Shown here piece by piece: positions 41,270 to 50,979 of a stretch of DNA of 64,000 nucleotides. Origin of the DNA: Hyphomonadaceae bacterium (GTDB lineage Bacteria > Pseudomonadota > Alphaproteobacteria > Caulobacterales > Hyphomonadaceae); contig CANJXY010000002.1 in assembly GCA_947478925.1 (NCBI GenBank), forward strand, positions 1 to 64,000. Reading direction: 5' to 3'. Below the pieces are notes generated by a model that searched no databases, was not told the DNA's origin, and was given only the letters and a program-made list of their open reading frames with translations. Position numbers and translations under genes: made by a program. Numbering within the stretch: position 1 is the stretch's first letter; each line of letters begins with the position of its first letter.

Positions 41270-41749
41270 CTAGGCGCTGATCGGTCGGACAGTAAGTATG
41301 CCGCCTTCGGATCCGGTCACCACGATGGCATCGCCAATCGTAATGCTCGCGGCATCGGCCAGAGCCGCCAGCCACATGGTATCGCCGACCTTCACCTTGC
41401 CACGCCTGTCGACGAAGGCGGTTGCCGCCTCGCCGTGCTGGCCCACCATGTTGGCCAAACGGTCATTGAGATGGGGATGCGAGGTCTGCTTGCGGCGAAC
41501 CCCTTTGAACAGTGTTCGCCCACAGATAACGAAGATGATCGCCGCCACGCCAAAGAACACCATCTGCCCTTGCCAACCGCCGACAGGCAACGGCACGAGC
41601 AAGGCAAACAGAGCGGTAAGGAATGCGCCGACGGAGACCCACAGCAGATCGAATGTTCCCACAGCGACCTCGATCGCGAGCAGGATGATGCCCAAGCCGA
41701 GCCAGTGCCAGACAGTGAGTCCATCCAGGAAACCTACGATCGCCTCCAT
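41270..41749 (-). CDS. NfeD family protein
   Basis: Hydrophobic N-terminus WHWLGLGIILLAIEVAVGTFDLLWVSVGAFLTAL then OB-fold (GQHGEAATAFVDRRGKVKVGDTMWLA). Confidence 0.9.
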   Translation of the reverse strand: MEAIVGFLDGLTVWHWLGLGIILLAIEVAVGTFDLLWVSVGAFLTALFALLVPLPVGGWQGQMVFFGVAAIIFVICGRTLFKGVRRKQTSHPHLNDRLANMVGQHGEAATAFVDRRGKVKVGDTMWLAALADAASITIGDAIVVTGSEGGILTVRPISA

Positions 41750-41751
41750 CG

Positions 41752-42744
41752 CTATCCTCGCGTGACGAACGGGCTACCGCCGGTGGGCGGCGTAATGCCT
41801 GCGTTGTTTGCCCGCACATTATCGGTCAGCGCTTTCACGCCTTCGATCGCGCCAACAAGACCAGCAAAGTCGGCGGGAACAATGACCGTGCGTTGCTGCG
41901 GCGAACTCGCGAGCTTGGCGAAGGCTTCGACGTATTTCAGGCCAAGGAAGTAATTGATCGCGTTGACGTCGCCCTTGGCGATGGCTTGCGAGACGACCTC
42001 GGTGGCCTTGGCTTCCGCTTCGGCAGCACGCTCACGCGCCTCGGCATCGCGGAAAGCGGCCTCGCGACGACCCTCTGCTTCTAGGATCTGCGACTGCTTC
42101 AGACCTTCGGCCTTGAGAATGGCGGACGCGCGATCGCCTTCGGCTTCGAGAATCTGCGCGCGCTTCAGACGTTCCGCCTTCATCTGCCGCGCCATCGCTT
42201 CGGTGATGTCGGCCGGCGGCGTCAGGTCCTTGATCTCGATCCGCGTGACCTTCACACCCCACGGATGCGTCGCTGCATCGATCACCTTCAGCAGACGCGC
42301 ATTGATGTCGTCACGGTTTGACAGAACCTGGTCGAGGTCCATCGAGCCGACGACGGTACGGATGTTGGTCATCGACAGGTTGGTAATCGCGCGGATGAGG
42401 TCGTTCACCTCGTAAGCCGCCGGCACCGCGTCAACGATCTGGGTAAAGACAACGGCGTCACAGGAAACTTGCGCATTGTCCTTGGTGATGACTTCCTGCT
42501 GCGGGATGTCGAGCACGGTCTCCATCATGTTCAGCTTATGGCCGATGCGGTCCACGAACGGCATGATGAAGGCGAGGCCAGGCGACAGCGTGCGCGTGTA
42601 CCGCCCGAACTGTTCGACCGTGAACATATAGCCTTGTGGCACCACTTTTACGGCGCTGAAGATCAGCAGCACGCCAAGGATGACAAGTCCGACCGGGATG
42701 ATCGCCCACACGTTCTGGTTGAAGTCGAAATCCATCCCACCCAC
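41752..42744 (-). CDS. SPFH/band-7 (slipin, QmcA-like) protein
   Basis: VVPQGYMFTVEQFGRYTRTLSPGLAFIMPFVDRIGHKLNMMETVLDIPQQEVITKDNAQVSCDAVVF. Confidence 0.95.
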   Translation of the reverse strand: MGGMDFDFNQNVWAIIPVGLVILGVLLIFSAVKVVPQGYMFTVEQFGRYTRTLSPGLAFIMPFVDRIGHKLNMMETVLDIPQQEVITKDNAQVSCDAVVFTQIVDAVPAAYEVNDLIRAITNLSMTNIRTVVGSMDLDQVLSNRDDINARLLKVIDAATHPWGVKVTRIEIKDLTPPADITEAMARQMKAERLKRAQILEAEGDRASAILKAEGLKQSQILEAEGRREAAFRDAEARERAAEAEAKATEVVSQAIAKGDVNAINYFLGLKYVEAFAKLASSPQQRTVIVPADFAGLVGAIEGVKALTDNVRANNAGITPPTGGSPFVTRG

Positions 42745-42855
42745 TCCTCTGGCGTCACGCCAGGCAATAATGGGGAAAGATGGGGGACAATACCACCGGA
42801 ATCAATGCGGGGCCCAAAAGGCCCCGCACCGGATTATTGCAGTTGCGTGAAAGGA

Positions 42856-43338
42856 CTACAGCTGGCCGAGCATGTAGTCGGCTGCGCTAACCTTGAACTC
42901 GCCCGGGGCCTCTACGTTCAACTGCTTCACTACGCCATCCTCGACAACCATCGAGTAACGCTGCGAGCGCGAACCCATGCCGAAACCCGAGCCGTCCATC
43001 ACCAGGCCAACAGCCTTGGCGAAGGCGCCATTGCCGTCCGCCAGCATGATCACGTCGTCGCCGACCTGCTGGTCCTTGCCCCAGGCGTTCATGACGAACA
43101 CGTCGTTTACCGACACGCACGCAATTGCGTTGACGCCCTTGGCGCGCATCTCCGCTGCGGCTTCCTTGTAACCCGGCAGGTGGCGCGCCGAGCAGGTCGG
43201 CGTGAAGGCTCCCGGCACAGCGAACAGAGCGAGCTTCTTGCCTGACGTGAGATCAGCCACCGTCATGTCGGCCGGCTTGCCTTCCTTCATCACCTTGAAG
43301 GTTGCTTCCGGCAGCTTGTCGCCCACCTTGATTGTCAT
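42856..43338 (-). CDS. Peroxiredoxin (Prx5/AhpE-type)
   Basis: LFAVPGAFTPTCSARHLPGY, SVNDVFVMNAWGK, MGSRSQRYSMVVEDGVV. Confidence 0.95.
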   Translation of the reverse strand: MTIKVGDKLPEATFKVMKEGKPADMTVADLTSGKKLALFAVPGAFTPTCSARHLPGYKEAAAEMRAKGVNAIACVSVNDVFVMNAWGKDQQVGDDVIMLADGNGAFAKAVGLVMDGSGFGMGSRSQRYSMVVEDGVVKQLNVEAPGEFKVSAADYMLGQL

Positions 43339-43466
43339 GCGGCAGTCTCCTCCGAAGGGAATGGAACAGGAGGGGATGTAGTGGATTTCAGGGCCGAAGG
43401 CGAATCCGTTCATGTCCGAACCGATACCCGCTTGCCTTGCGACCTCCGAAAGCCCAGCATAACGGC

Positions 43467-44054
43467 TTGGCCCGATCAGGAGAGATCACACTGCTGGAAG
43501 GCTCCCTCGCCGGAAAACTTCTGATCGCGGCGCCCGCGATCGAAGACGCGCGGTTCAGCCGTGCGGTCATCCTGATCTGCACCCACAACAACGATCACGC
43601 GATGGGCATCGTCCTCAACAAGGCGAGTGACGATGAGAACCTGCCCGACCTGCTCGACCAACTCGGTGTCGACGGTCACGAGGCGCCAGAGGATGCCCAC
43701 ATCCTGATCGGCGGCCCGGTCAGCCGCGAGCGCGGGTTCGTGCTTCACTCGGAAGACTATGACAGTGACGGCGCGACGCTGAGCATTTGTGAGGGGGTCT
43801 GCCTGACGGCAACCCGCGACGTGCTGCACGCAATGACATCGGATTCGCCGCCGGAGCGGTTCGTGCTGGCGCTGGGCTATTCAGGCTGGGGCGCGGGACA
43901 GCTGGAGCAGGAATTGATGGACAATGTCTGGCTGGTCGGCGAGCCGGACGTGGCGCTGGTCTACGACCCGTCGCTGGACACCAAATGGAGCCGCGCTCTC
44001 GCCCGGATCGGTGTCTCGCCGGACCGCCTCCAGATTTCGGGCGGAAAAGCCTGA
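43467..44054 (+). CDS. YqgE/AlgH family protein (UPF0301)
   Basis: LLEGSLAGKLLIAAPAIEDARFSRAVILICTHNNDHAMGIVLNKASDD, GGPVSRERGFVLHS; start is non-ATG (TTG 43467 or CTG near 43491). Confidence 0.9.
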   Translation: MARSGEITLLEGSLAGKLLIAAPAIEDARFSRAVILICTHNNDHAMGIVLNKASDDENLPDLLDQLGVDGHEAPEDAHILIGGPVSRERGFVLHSEDYDSDGATLSICEGVCLTATRDVLHAMTSDSPPERFVLALGYSGWGAGQLEQELMDNVWLVGEPDVALVYDPSLDTKWSRALARIGVSPDRLQISGGKA

Positions 44055-44148
44055 TTTCACCTTCGCTGCACGACACCACGCGTCCAGAGCTTGAGTTGGC
44101 AGGCGAGGCCGTCTAGGGCAGGCTCTTGAAAAGTCCGAGGACCCATTC

Positions 44149-44436
44149 GTGAGCGTCGACAAGAAAACCGTCAGCAAAGTCGCGCGCCTGGCGCGTATTG
44201 CCGTTCCCGAGGACCGGCTGGAGCCCATGGCAACGGAGTTGAACACCATCCTCGCCTGGATCGAGCAGCTCAATGAGGTCGATGTCGAAGGCGTCGAGCC
44301 GATGACGACGCCGGTGGCCATGGAGTTGCCCATGCGCGATGACGTGGTGACGGACGGCAACATCCGCGACCAGGTCCTGTCCAACGCGCCCCGCACCGAA
44401 GACGGGTTTTTCGTGGTGCCGAAGGTGGTGGAATAG
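44149..44436 (+). CDS. gatC: Asp-tRNA(Asn)/Glu-tRNA(Gln) amidotransferase subunit C
   Basis: [45 protein letters not shown]. Confidence 0.95.
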   Translation: MSVDKKTVSKVARLARIAVPEDRLEPMATELNTILAWIEQLNEVDVEGVEPMTTPVAMELPMRDDVVTDGNIRDQVLSNAPRTEDGFFVVPKVVE

Positions 44437-45051
44437 ATGTCTACGGCGGCGCCCAACACAGCTGACGATCCGCGCTGGCTGGAATTCAACCGCGCCGGCT
44501 TCGAATGCTCGTGCGGCCAACGCCATGTCGGCTTGTTTCCGATCAACATGCTCGTTCCGGTCGGCTGGACCGGCGGACGCGACTATGCGCCGGATGATGC
44601 GCTGGACCTGACAGGCAATTTTCTGTCCGAAAATTTCTGCGTCTGGCAGGGCCAGTACTACGCGATGCGCATGCGCCTGCCGCTCCAGATCCAGGGCGCA
44701 GCGCCGGCTGCCTTCATGTATACAGTCTGGGCAGGCGTCTCGCGGGCGGACATGGAAACCTACGTCGCCGCGCGCAAGGACGGGGCGCTGTGCAACACCA
44801 CGCAGTTCTCGGCGCGTCTGGTGAACCGCATTGCCGGATATCCGGAGACGTCCAACCTGTTGGGCATCGCATTCCAGCAGGAAGATGGCGGACCACCGCT
44901 TCTCCTGCTCGCTGGTCCGCAACCGGGGGCGAATCCGGGCCATCCGCTGATTGGTGAAGAGCGCAACGGCATCGGTCTCGACCGCGCACTGGAGCTATTC
45001 GCGGCCTATGGTCACGATATGCAGACCAATCCCTCTACGAGATCGCACTGA
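44437..45051 (+). CDS. DUF2199-like domain-containing protein
   Basis: FECSCGQRHVGL, LSENFCVWQGQYYAMRMRLPLQIQG, FMYTVWAGVSRADMETYV, GHPLIGEERNGIGLDRALELF. Confidence 0.75.
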   Translation: MSTAAPNTADDPRWLEFNRAGFECSCGQRHVGLFPINMLVPVGWTGGRDYAPDDALDLTGNFLSENFCVWQGQYYAMRMRLPLQIQGAAPAAFMYTVWAGVSRADMETYVAARKDGALCNTTQFSARLVNRIAGYPETSNLLGIAFQQEDGGPPLLLLAGPQPGANPGHPLIGEERNGIGLDRALELFAAYGHDMQTNPSTRSH

Positions 45052-45552
45052 ATGCTTGCGGAGCGCGCACCTCTCACGTCGGACGTGACAGTCGCCGAGG
45101 AAGACCCTCTTTCCGCAGACGCCATCGCTTTGTCCGACGCCATGTCAGAGATCGTGAATCGCATCTATCCTGAGGATGCCAAGAACGGGATCATTCCAAC
45201 TACGAGCGAAGAACTGGCGCGCCATGGGGTGCTCGTCATTGCGCGTGTGAATAGCAAGGCGGCGGCGTGCGGCGCACTGATGGCGCATGCGCCGGTCGAT
45301 GGCCTCGGTGCGCTCGAAGTGAAACGCATGCTGGTTCTGCCGGCGTATCGTGGGCGCGGGCTTTCACGGCTGGTGCTGAACAGTCTCGAACGGATTGCGC
45401 GTCAGCGCCACACGCAGAAACTTGTCCTCATGTGCGGACCGCGACAACCCGAAGCGTTGCGACTCTACGAGACCAACGGCTTCGACCGTCGCAACGCCTA
45501 CGGCAAACACACAGAACACCCACTAAGCATTTTCTTCGAGAAGACCCTCTAG
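45052..45552 (+). CDS. GNAT family N-acetyltransferase
   Basis: LEVKRMLVLPAYRGRGLSRLVLNSLERIARQRHTQKLVLMCG..EALRLYETNGFDRRNAYG. Confidence 0.93.
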   Translation: MLAERAPLTSDVTVAEEDPLSADAIALSDAMSEIVNRIYPEDAKNGIIPTTSEELARHGVLVIARVNSKAAACGALMAHAPVDGLGALEVKRMLVLPAYRGRGLSRLVLNSLERIARQRHTQKLVLMCGPRQPEALRLYETNGFDRRNAYGKHTEHPLSIFFEKTL

Positions 45553-47031
45553 ATGACCAACCTCACCCAGCTTTCCCTCTCCGACGCGGTCGATGGACTG
45601 AAGGCGAAGAAATTCTCGTCGCAGGAAATCACGCAGGCGTTCCTGAGCAGCATCAATGCATCGAACGCGACGCTGAACGCCTATGTCGTCGTGACGCCGG
45701 ACAAAGCGCTCGACATGGCGAAGGCGTCCGATGCCAAGCTGGCAAAAGGTCAGGGTGGCAAACTCGAAGGCGCCCCGCTTGGCATCAAGGACCTGTTCTG
45801 CACTAAAGGCGTTCGGACTACAGCATGCTCCAACATCCTCGGCGAGTTCACGCCGACCTATGAAAGCACCGTGACGCAGAACCTTTGGGATCAGGGCTCT
45901 GTGATGCTGGGCAAGCTCAACATGGATGAGTTCGCGATGGGCTCGTCGAACGAGACGTCGCGCTTCGGCCCGCCGACCAATCCGTGGCGCCGCGAGAGAT
46001 CGGATGTGAAGCTGACCGCGGGTGGTTCGTCGGGTGGTTCGGCGACGGCTGTTGCGGCTGATCTCTGCCTCGCCGCGACGGCGTCGGACACGGGCGGCTC
46101 GATCCGCCAGCCGGCGGCGTTCACCGGTATTGTCGGTATCAAGCCAACCTACGGCCGCGCCAGCCGCTATGGCATGGTGGCGTTCGCCTCGTCGCTCGAT
46201 CAGGCGGGACCGCTGGCGAAGACGGTGAAAGACGCCGCCCTTATGCTCGAAGTCATGTGCTCGGGCGACATGAAGGACTCGACCAGCCTGCACCTGCCCG
46301 TGCCGCAATGGACGAAATCGGTCGGCGCATCGGTCAAGGGCATGAAGATCGGGGTACCAAAGGAGTATCGCGTCGATGGCATGCCGGAGGAAATCGAGAA
46401 GCTCTGGCAACAGGGCATCGCGTGGATGAAGGCGGCCGGCGCAGAGATCGTCGACGTCTCGCTGCCGCATACGAAGTATGCGCTGCCTGCCTACTACATC
46501 GTCGCGCCTGCTGAAGCTTCGTCTAACCTCGCCCGCTATGACGGAATTCGCTATGGCGCGCGTCAGTCGGGCGACGGCTCGCTCACATCGACCTACGAAA
46601 CGACACGCGCGAAGGGCTTTGGAGCAGAGGTTCAGCGCCGCCTGCTGATCGGCACCTACGTGCTGAGCGCCGGGTATTACGACGCATACTACCTTCGCGC
46701 GCAGAAAGTGCGGACGCGGATCCTGCAGGACTTCGAGGAAGCGTTCAAACACTGTGACGCGCTGCTGACGCCCGCAACGCCGAGCGCAGCGTTCGGCTAT
46801 GGCGAAAAGGGCGATGATCCGGTCGCGATGTACCTCAACGACATTTTCACCGTCACCGCCAACCTGGCTGGCCTGCCCGCGCTTGCCCTTCCGGCTGGGC
46901 TGGACGGACAGGGCCTGCCGCTCGGCTTGCAAGTGATCGGCAAAGCGCTGGACGAAGCATCCTGCTTCAAGGTCGCCGCCGCCATAGAAGACGCCGCCGG
47001 ATTCAAGGCCAGACCGGACAAATGGTGGTAG
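45553..47031 (+). CDS. gatA: Asp-tRNA(Asn)/Glu-tRNA(Gln) amidotransferase subunit A
   Basis: Amidase signature [51 protein letters not shown]. Confidence 0.97.
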   Translation: MTNLTQLSLSDAVDGLKAKKFSSQEITQAFLSSINASNATLNAYVVVTPDKALDMAKASDAKLAKGQGGKLEGAPLGIKDLFCTKGVRTTACSNILGEFTPTYESTVTQNLWDQGSVMLGKLNMDEFAMGSSNETSRFGPPTNPWRRERSDVKLTAGGSSGGSATAVAADLCLAATASDTGGSIRQPAAFTGIVGIKPTYGRASRYGMVAFASSLDQAGPLAKTVKDAALMLEVMCSGDMKDSTSLHLPVPQWTKSVGASVKGMKIGVPKEYRVDGMPEEIEKLWQQGIAWMKAAGAEIVDVSLPHTKYALPAYYIVAPAEASSNLARYDGIRYGARQSGDGSLTSTYETTRAKGFGAEVQRRLLIGTYVLSAGYYDAYYLRAQKVRTRILQDFEEAFKHCDALLTPATPSAAFGYGEKGDDPVAMYLNDIFTVTANLAGLPALALPAGLDGQGLPLGLQVIGKALDEASCFKVAAAIEDAAGFKARPDKWW

Positions 47032-47252
47032 ACACCCCGCCTCCACGCAGGCCTGCCGCGATGGCGCTGACCGGCGCTATTCCGGCGCTTGCGTTGTCGG
47101 CTGGACTTCTGTCGCTGGAGCCAACCAGCGCGCTCCGCCAGGAATACTGGCCGTGGTTGCCGCTGGTCGTGCTGGCAATCGGGATGGGATCGAGCGCGGT
47201 GTTCTGGCTGATTCTGGCGCCGCGTCGGGGCAGGCATGATCGCGATTCCTGA
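47022..47252 (+). CDS. Small two-TM hypothetical protein
   Basis: 76-aa ORF overlapping the gatA 3' end; two hydrophobic helices. Confidence 0.5.
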   Translation: MVVDTPPPRRPAAMALTGAIPALALSAGLLSLEPTSALRQEYWPWLPLVVLAIGMGSSAVFWLILAPRRGRHDRDS

Positions 47253-47338
47253 CGAAGCTCCGGGAGTCTCGGTGCTTTGAGGCCAGCTAATCAAACCGTC
47301 GCGTTGACCTGACCGTTCCTGCGCTGTTTCTGCGTAAC

Positions 47339-48139
47339 ATGATCCGCTTTGACGACTCCATCCATCTGACCGCAGCAGGCGACACCACCTGGACCGGGGA
47401 GGTCGACCCGAATTATCGTGGGTTCGGCAGCCAGTTCGGCGGGTGGACCGGCGCCGCCCTGCTCAAGGGTGCGATGGTCGAACCCGAGGCAAACGGCGAT
47501 CCGCTGTCGTTAAGCGTGCTATTCACCGACGCGATCGGCGAGGGTCCGTTCCAGATTTCGACCCGCCTGCTCCGCTCCGGTGCGCGGTTGCAATTCTGGC
47601 GATCAGAGTTGAGCCAGAACGGAAAGGTCTGTGCACATGCGCAGGCGACATTCGGCGTCCGGCGGGAGACGACGCGGTTCACCGATGCAGTGATGCCAAA
47701 TCCGCTCCCTCCAGAAACACCCGGACTTGGCGAGTTCGTGCCGCCGTCGGGCTTTGGTGCGATGTTTCAGTCACGTTGGACAACGCCGGGTCCGCTCGAT
47801 CCGGATCTTGATCCAACCAAGCCGGCGAGTTCATTGGTGTGGATGCGGGACCGGCCAGGGCGACCGCTCGACATACTGATGCTTGCCGCACTGGCGGACC
47901 TCGCACCGCCGCGCGTGATGTGGAAACGGAAGCGCCCGACGATGTCGTCGACGGTTTCGATGACGACGCACTTTCATGCAACGCCCGCAGAGATCGCGGC
48001 CGTCGGCAACCGCTTCATCCTGAGCGAGGTTCACTGCCGGCGTTGCGAGGGCGGATACTTCGATCACGAGTTGAAGCTGTGGTCGCCCGATGGCGCGCTG
48101 CTCGCGACCAGCGAACAGGTGGCAGCGTTCAGGGATTAA
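47339..48139 (+). CDS. Acyl-CoA thioesterase family protein (TesB-like)
   Basis: DPNYRGFGSQFGGWTGAALLKGAM, WRSELSQNGKVCAHAQATFGVRR, double-hotdog layout. Confidence 0.85.
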   Translation: MIRFDDSIHLTAAGDTTWTGEVDPNYRGFGSQFGGWTGAALLKGAMVEPEANGDPLSLSVLFTDAIGEGPFQISTRLLRSGARLQFWRSELSQNGKVCAHAQATFGVRRETTRFTDAVMPNPLPPETPGLGEFVPPSGFGAMFQSRWTTPGPLDPDLDPTKPASSLVWMRDRPGRPLDILMLAALADLAPPRVMWKRKRPTMSSTVSMTTHFHATPAEIAAVGNRFILSEVHCRRCEGGYFDHELKLWSPDGALLATSEQVAAFRD

Positions 48140-48145
48140 CGCGGC

Positions 48146-48694
48146 CTACTTGCCCAGCAGGCCTTCGAATGGGCGCTTGCCGTCTGGCGGCGTATAGCCG
48201 TTGAAGTTGACGGCGCTGGCCTGACGGATGGCTTCATCTTCTGAGAGGCCCTTATACTTCACGAGGTAGGCCGCCCACATCTGGCTCGCGCGCCAGCCGA
48301 CAGTGCAGTGAAGCAGGACGTCGCCTTTCGAGGCCGCGATCGCATCGGCAACCTTGGTGACAGCGGCCGGCGTATAGGGCGTGTCGGGACCACCGAGCGG
48401 CACGTGGACATAGGTGAGCCCGAGCTCTTTCGCGAGGGCAGCCTCGTCGAACGGGACGGCCTTGCGGTTATCCATCTCCTGCTGCGTGCGCAGGGAGATG
48501 ACGGTGGTGACCCCCTTGGCGGCAAGGTCGCGCAGCGCCTGCTCGCTGGGCTGGCCGGCGATGTAAGCGGGGCCGGCGTCAGCGATCACGGCCTGGAACC
48601 CGGGGGTGGTCAGCTTCTCCGGAAACTTGACGGCGTCCTGCGCAAACGCGGGCGCGGCGAATGCAAGGGCGGCGGCGAGAAGAACGAAGCGCAT
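48146..48694 (-). CDS. Exported DSP-PTPase/beta-lactamase-hydrolase-like phosphatase
   Basis: Signal peptide; LHCTVGWRASQMWAAYLV (HCxxGxR phosphatase loop). Confidence 0.85.
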   Translation of the reverse strand: MRFVLLAAALAFAAPAFAQDAVKFPEKLTTPGFQAVIADAGPAYIAGQPSEQALRDLAAKGVTTVISLRTQQEMDNRKAVPFDEAALAKELGLTYVHVPLGGPDTPYTPAAVTKVADAIAASKGDVLLHCTVGWRASQMWAAYLVKYKGLSEDEAIRQASAVNFNGYTPPDGKRPFEGLLGK

Positions 48695-48819
48695 GGGCGT
48701 CTCCTGACGGTGTTGCGCGGACTAGGGATCAGGCCGACCGGGTTGGCAAGATGGGCTGTGCACACGGGTGCGCGAGCGAAACGCATGACAGTCGCAGGGA
48801 TTTTCGCTACGCCAGCATC

Positions 48820-49275
48820 ATGCTGGTTGCAACGCTACAGGACCTTCCCCCGCGCGGCGCGTTGCTCGGGCTCGACCCAGGGGCGAAGACGATTGGCGTG
48901 GCGGCCTGCGACCCCAGCCGAATCATTGCGAGCCCGCTCGAGGTGATCCAGCGGGGCAAGAAGCTGGCTCCGTCACTCGACCGGCTGTTCGCGCTTTACG
49001 ATGCGCGGCAATGCGTCGGGCTCGTGATGGGGCTGCCCGTCAATATGGATGGTTCAGATGGGCCGCGTGTGCAGTCGGCGAGGTCGCTGGCGCATAACAT
49101 TATCGGGCGGCGCGATGTGCCGGTGGCGTTCTGGGACGAGCGGCTATCGACGGCCGGGGCTGAGCGAGCGCTGCTGGACGCGGATGTCAATCGTGCAAAG
49201 CGGGACGAAGTGATCGATATGATAGCCGCGGGGTGGATCCTGCAGGGGGCAATTGACCGTCTGGCCTACCGCTGA
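48820..49275 (+). CDS. ruvX: Putative pre-16S rRNA nuclease / Holliday junction resolvase RuvX (YqgF)
   Basis: LLGLDPGAKTIGVAACDPS, LVMGLPVNMDGSDGPRVQSAR, FWDERLSTAGAER. Confidence 0.95.
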   Translation: MLVATLQDLPPRGALLGLDPGAKTIGVAACDPSRIIASPLEVIQRGKKLAPSLDRLFALYDARQCVGLVMGLPVNMDGSDGPRVQSARSLAHNIIGRRDVPVAFWDERLSTAGAERALLDADVNRAKRDEVIDMIAAGWILQGAIDRLAYR

Positions 49276-49390
49276 AGTCGCCATGCGATGGTGAGCGCGC
49301 CAACCACGGCGCCGCAACGAAGCATGCAGCTCCTTCTCCAGGGGAACACCGCACGACTCCTGCGCGTTGCTCCGCCAGAGGTGACACCAC

Positions 49391-49870
49391 ATGGCTGTAA
49401 TTCGTAATGAAGCGCGCCCGGCAGAACTGACCGAAAAACGAATCGTCGAAGTGACGCAGGACGGAAAGATCGTCAGTTCCGAACCCTTGGGCGCCTTTGT
49501 TCAAACAGCGGCGCCCCAGCCCACAGTTCAGGTGACACGCGAAAAACGAGGATCGGGAGCGATGATGCTGCTGTCTCTCGTGCTCGTACTGGCGATCGCT
49601 GGACTTGGCTTCTACATTTATCAGACACGGGACGACACAGCAGCCAAACAGGCGGCGGAGTCGCAGCTGCAGCAACAGCGCTCTGTTGCAGAGCAGAAAC
49701 TGCAGCAACTGGGACAAGCTGCCGACAATCTGAGCGATCAGGTGCGCGATACGCAGAAGGATCTCGGCATTCCAGCGTCACCCTCCCCGACGTCTGTCAA
49801 ACCTACCCCAGCGACGACGGCGCCTGTCCAACCTGCGGCGCCGACGCAACCGCAAACCTCGCCACGGTAG
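49391..49870 (+). CDS. Hypothetical single-TM protein with coiled-coil region
   Basis: TM MMLLSLVLVLAIAGLGFYIY followed by Gln-rich heptads and a Pro/Thr tail. Confidence 0.7.
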   Translation: MAVIRNEARPAELTEKRIVEVTQDGKIVSSEPLGAFVQTAAPQPTVQVTREKRGSGAMMLLSLVLVLAIAGLGFYIYQTRDDTAAKQAAESQLQQQRSVAEQKLQQLGQAADNLSDQVRDTQKDLGIPASPSPTSVKPTPATTAPVQPAAPTQPQTSPR

Positions 49871-49890
49871 ACTTAACCACTGCTCTACGA

Positions 49891-49917
49891 ACGCCCTGCC
49901 GAAAGGCGGGGCGTTTC
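49891..49917 (+). terminator. Rho-independent-type terminator
   Basis: ACGCCCTGCC-GAAA-GGCGGGGCGT followed by TTTC. Confidence 0.6.
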
Positions 49918-50001
49918 GGCATTTGGGGAACGGCGAAGCCGAAGCGCGCTTGCCCTTCGGCGACTCCCTCGCTATGACCCCCAAAATCGCGAGACAGCAG
50001 C

Positions 50002-50979
50002 ATGGCGGACTACGCCTTTCCCCATCGACACCTCCTGGGTATCGAGGGCCTGAACCGGCTCGACATCGAGACATTGCTGGAATTGGGCGACAGGTATGTC
50101 GAGCTCAACCGGAGCCGCGTGAAGCACGCGGATGTTCTGGCAGGGCGGACGCTGGTCAACCTGTTCTTCGAGAACTCCACTCGGACGCAGGGATCGTTCG
50201 AAATCGCTGGGCGCAGGCTCGGCGCGGACGTCGTGACGATGCCGATCGCAACTTCGTCCGTGAAGAAGGGCGAGACGCTGATCGACACGGCAATGACGCT
50301 GAATGCCATGCGACCAGACCTGCTGGTGATCCGACATGGATCCTCGGGCGCGGTGAAGCTGCTCTCGCGCAAAGTGGATGGCGCGGTGATCAATGCAGGC
50401 GATGGAACACACGAGCACCCGACGCAGGCCTTACTCGATGCGCTGACCATCCGCCGCCGCGTAGGCGACATTGGTGGGATGCGGATCGCGATCTGCGGCG
50501 ACATTCTCCATAGCCGTGTCGCGCGCTCGAACGTAGCGTGTCTGAACGTGCTTGGCGCAGAGGTTCGCCTGATTGCGCCGCGTACGTTGACGCCTCCGGG
50601 CGCCGCCGACTGGGGGGCAGAAGTGTTCACCGACATGCGCAAGGGCCTCGCTGGCTGCGACGTGGTGATGATGCTTCGCCTGCAGCAGGAGCGGATGGAT
50701 GGCGCGTACCTGCCCTCCGCCCGCGAGTTCTTCCATTTCTGGGGGCTCGACGAAGAGAAGTTGAGCAATGCCAAGCCGAATGCGTACGTGATGCATCCGG
50801 GGCCGATGAACCGTGGCGTCGAGATCGAGAGCGGCATCGCCGATCACAAGACGCGATCGCTGATCACCGAACAGGTGGAGATGGGCGTCGCCGTGCGGAT
50901 GGCGGTGCTGGAAACGCTGGTGAAGAACGCGCCGGAATTCGGGGCTCAAATCGCGAACAAGGCCGGAGCGAAGACATGA
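50002..50979 (+). CDS. pyrB: Aspartate carbamoyltransferase catalytic subunit
   Basis: [50 protein letters not shown]. Confidence 0.97.
   Translation: MADYAFPHRHLLGIEGLNRLDIETLLELGDRYVELNRSRVKHADVLAGRTLVNLFFENSTRTQGSFEIAGRRLGADVVTMPIATSSVKKGETLIDTAMTLNAMRPDLLVIRHGSSGAVKLLSRKVDGAVINAGDGTHEHPTQALLDALTIRRRVGDIGGMRIAICGDILHSRVARSNVACLNVLGAEVRLIAPRTLTPPGAADWGAEVFTDMRKGLAGCDVVMMLRLQQERMDGAYLPSAREFFHFWGLDEEKLSNAKPNAYVMHPGPMNRGVEIESGIADHKTRSLITEQVEMGVAVRMAVLETLVKNAPEFGAQIANKAGAKT

Noticed and set aside
45523-47046. 507-aa minus-strand ORF
   Set aside because: Antisense shadow of gatA, which carries the full amidase signature.
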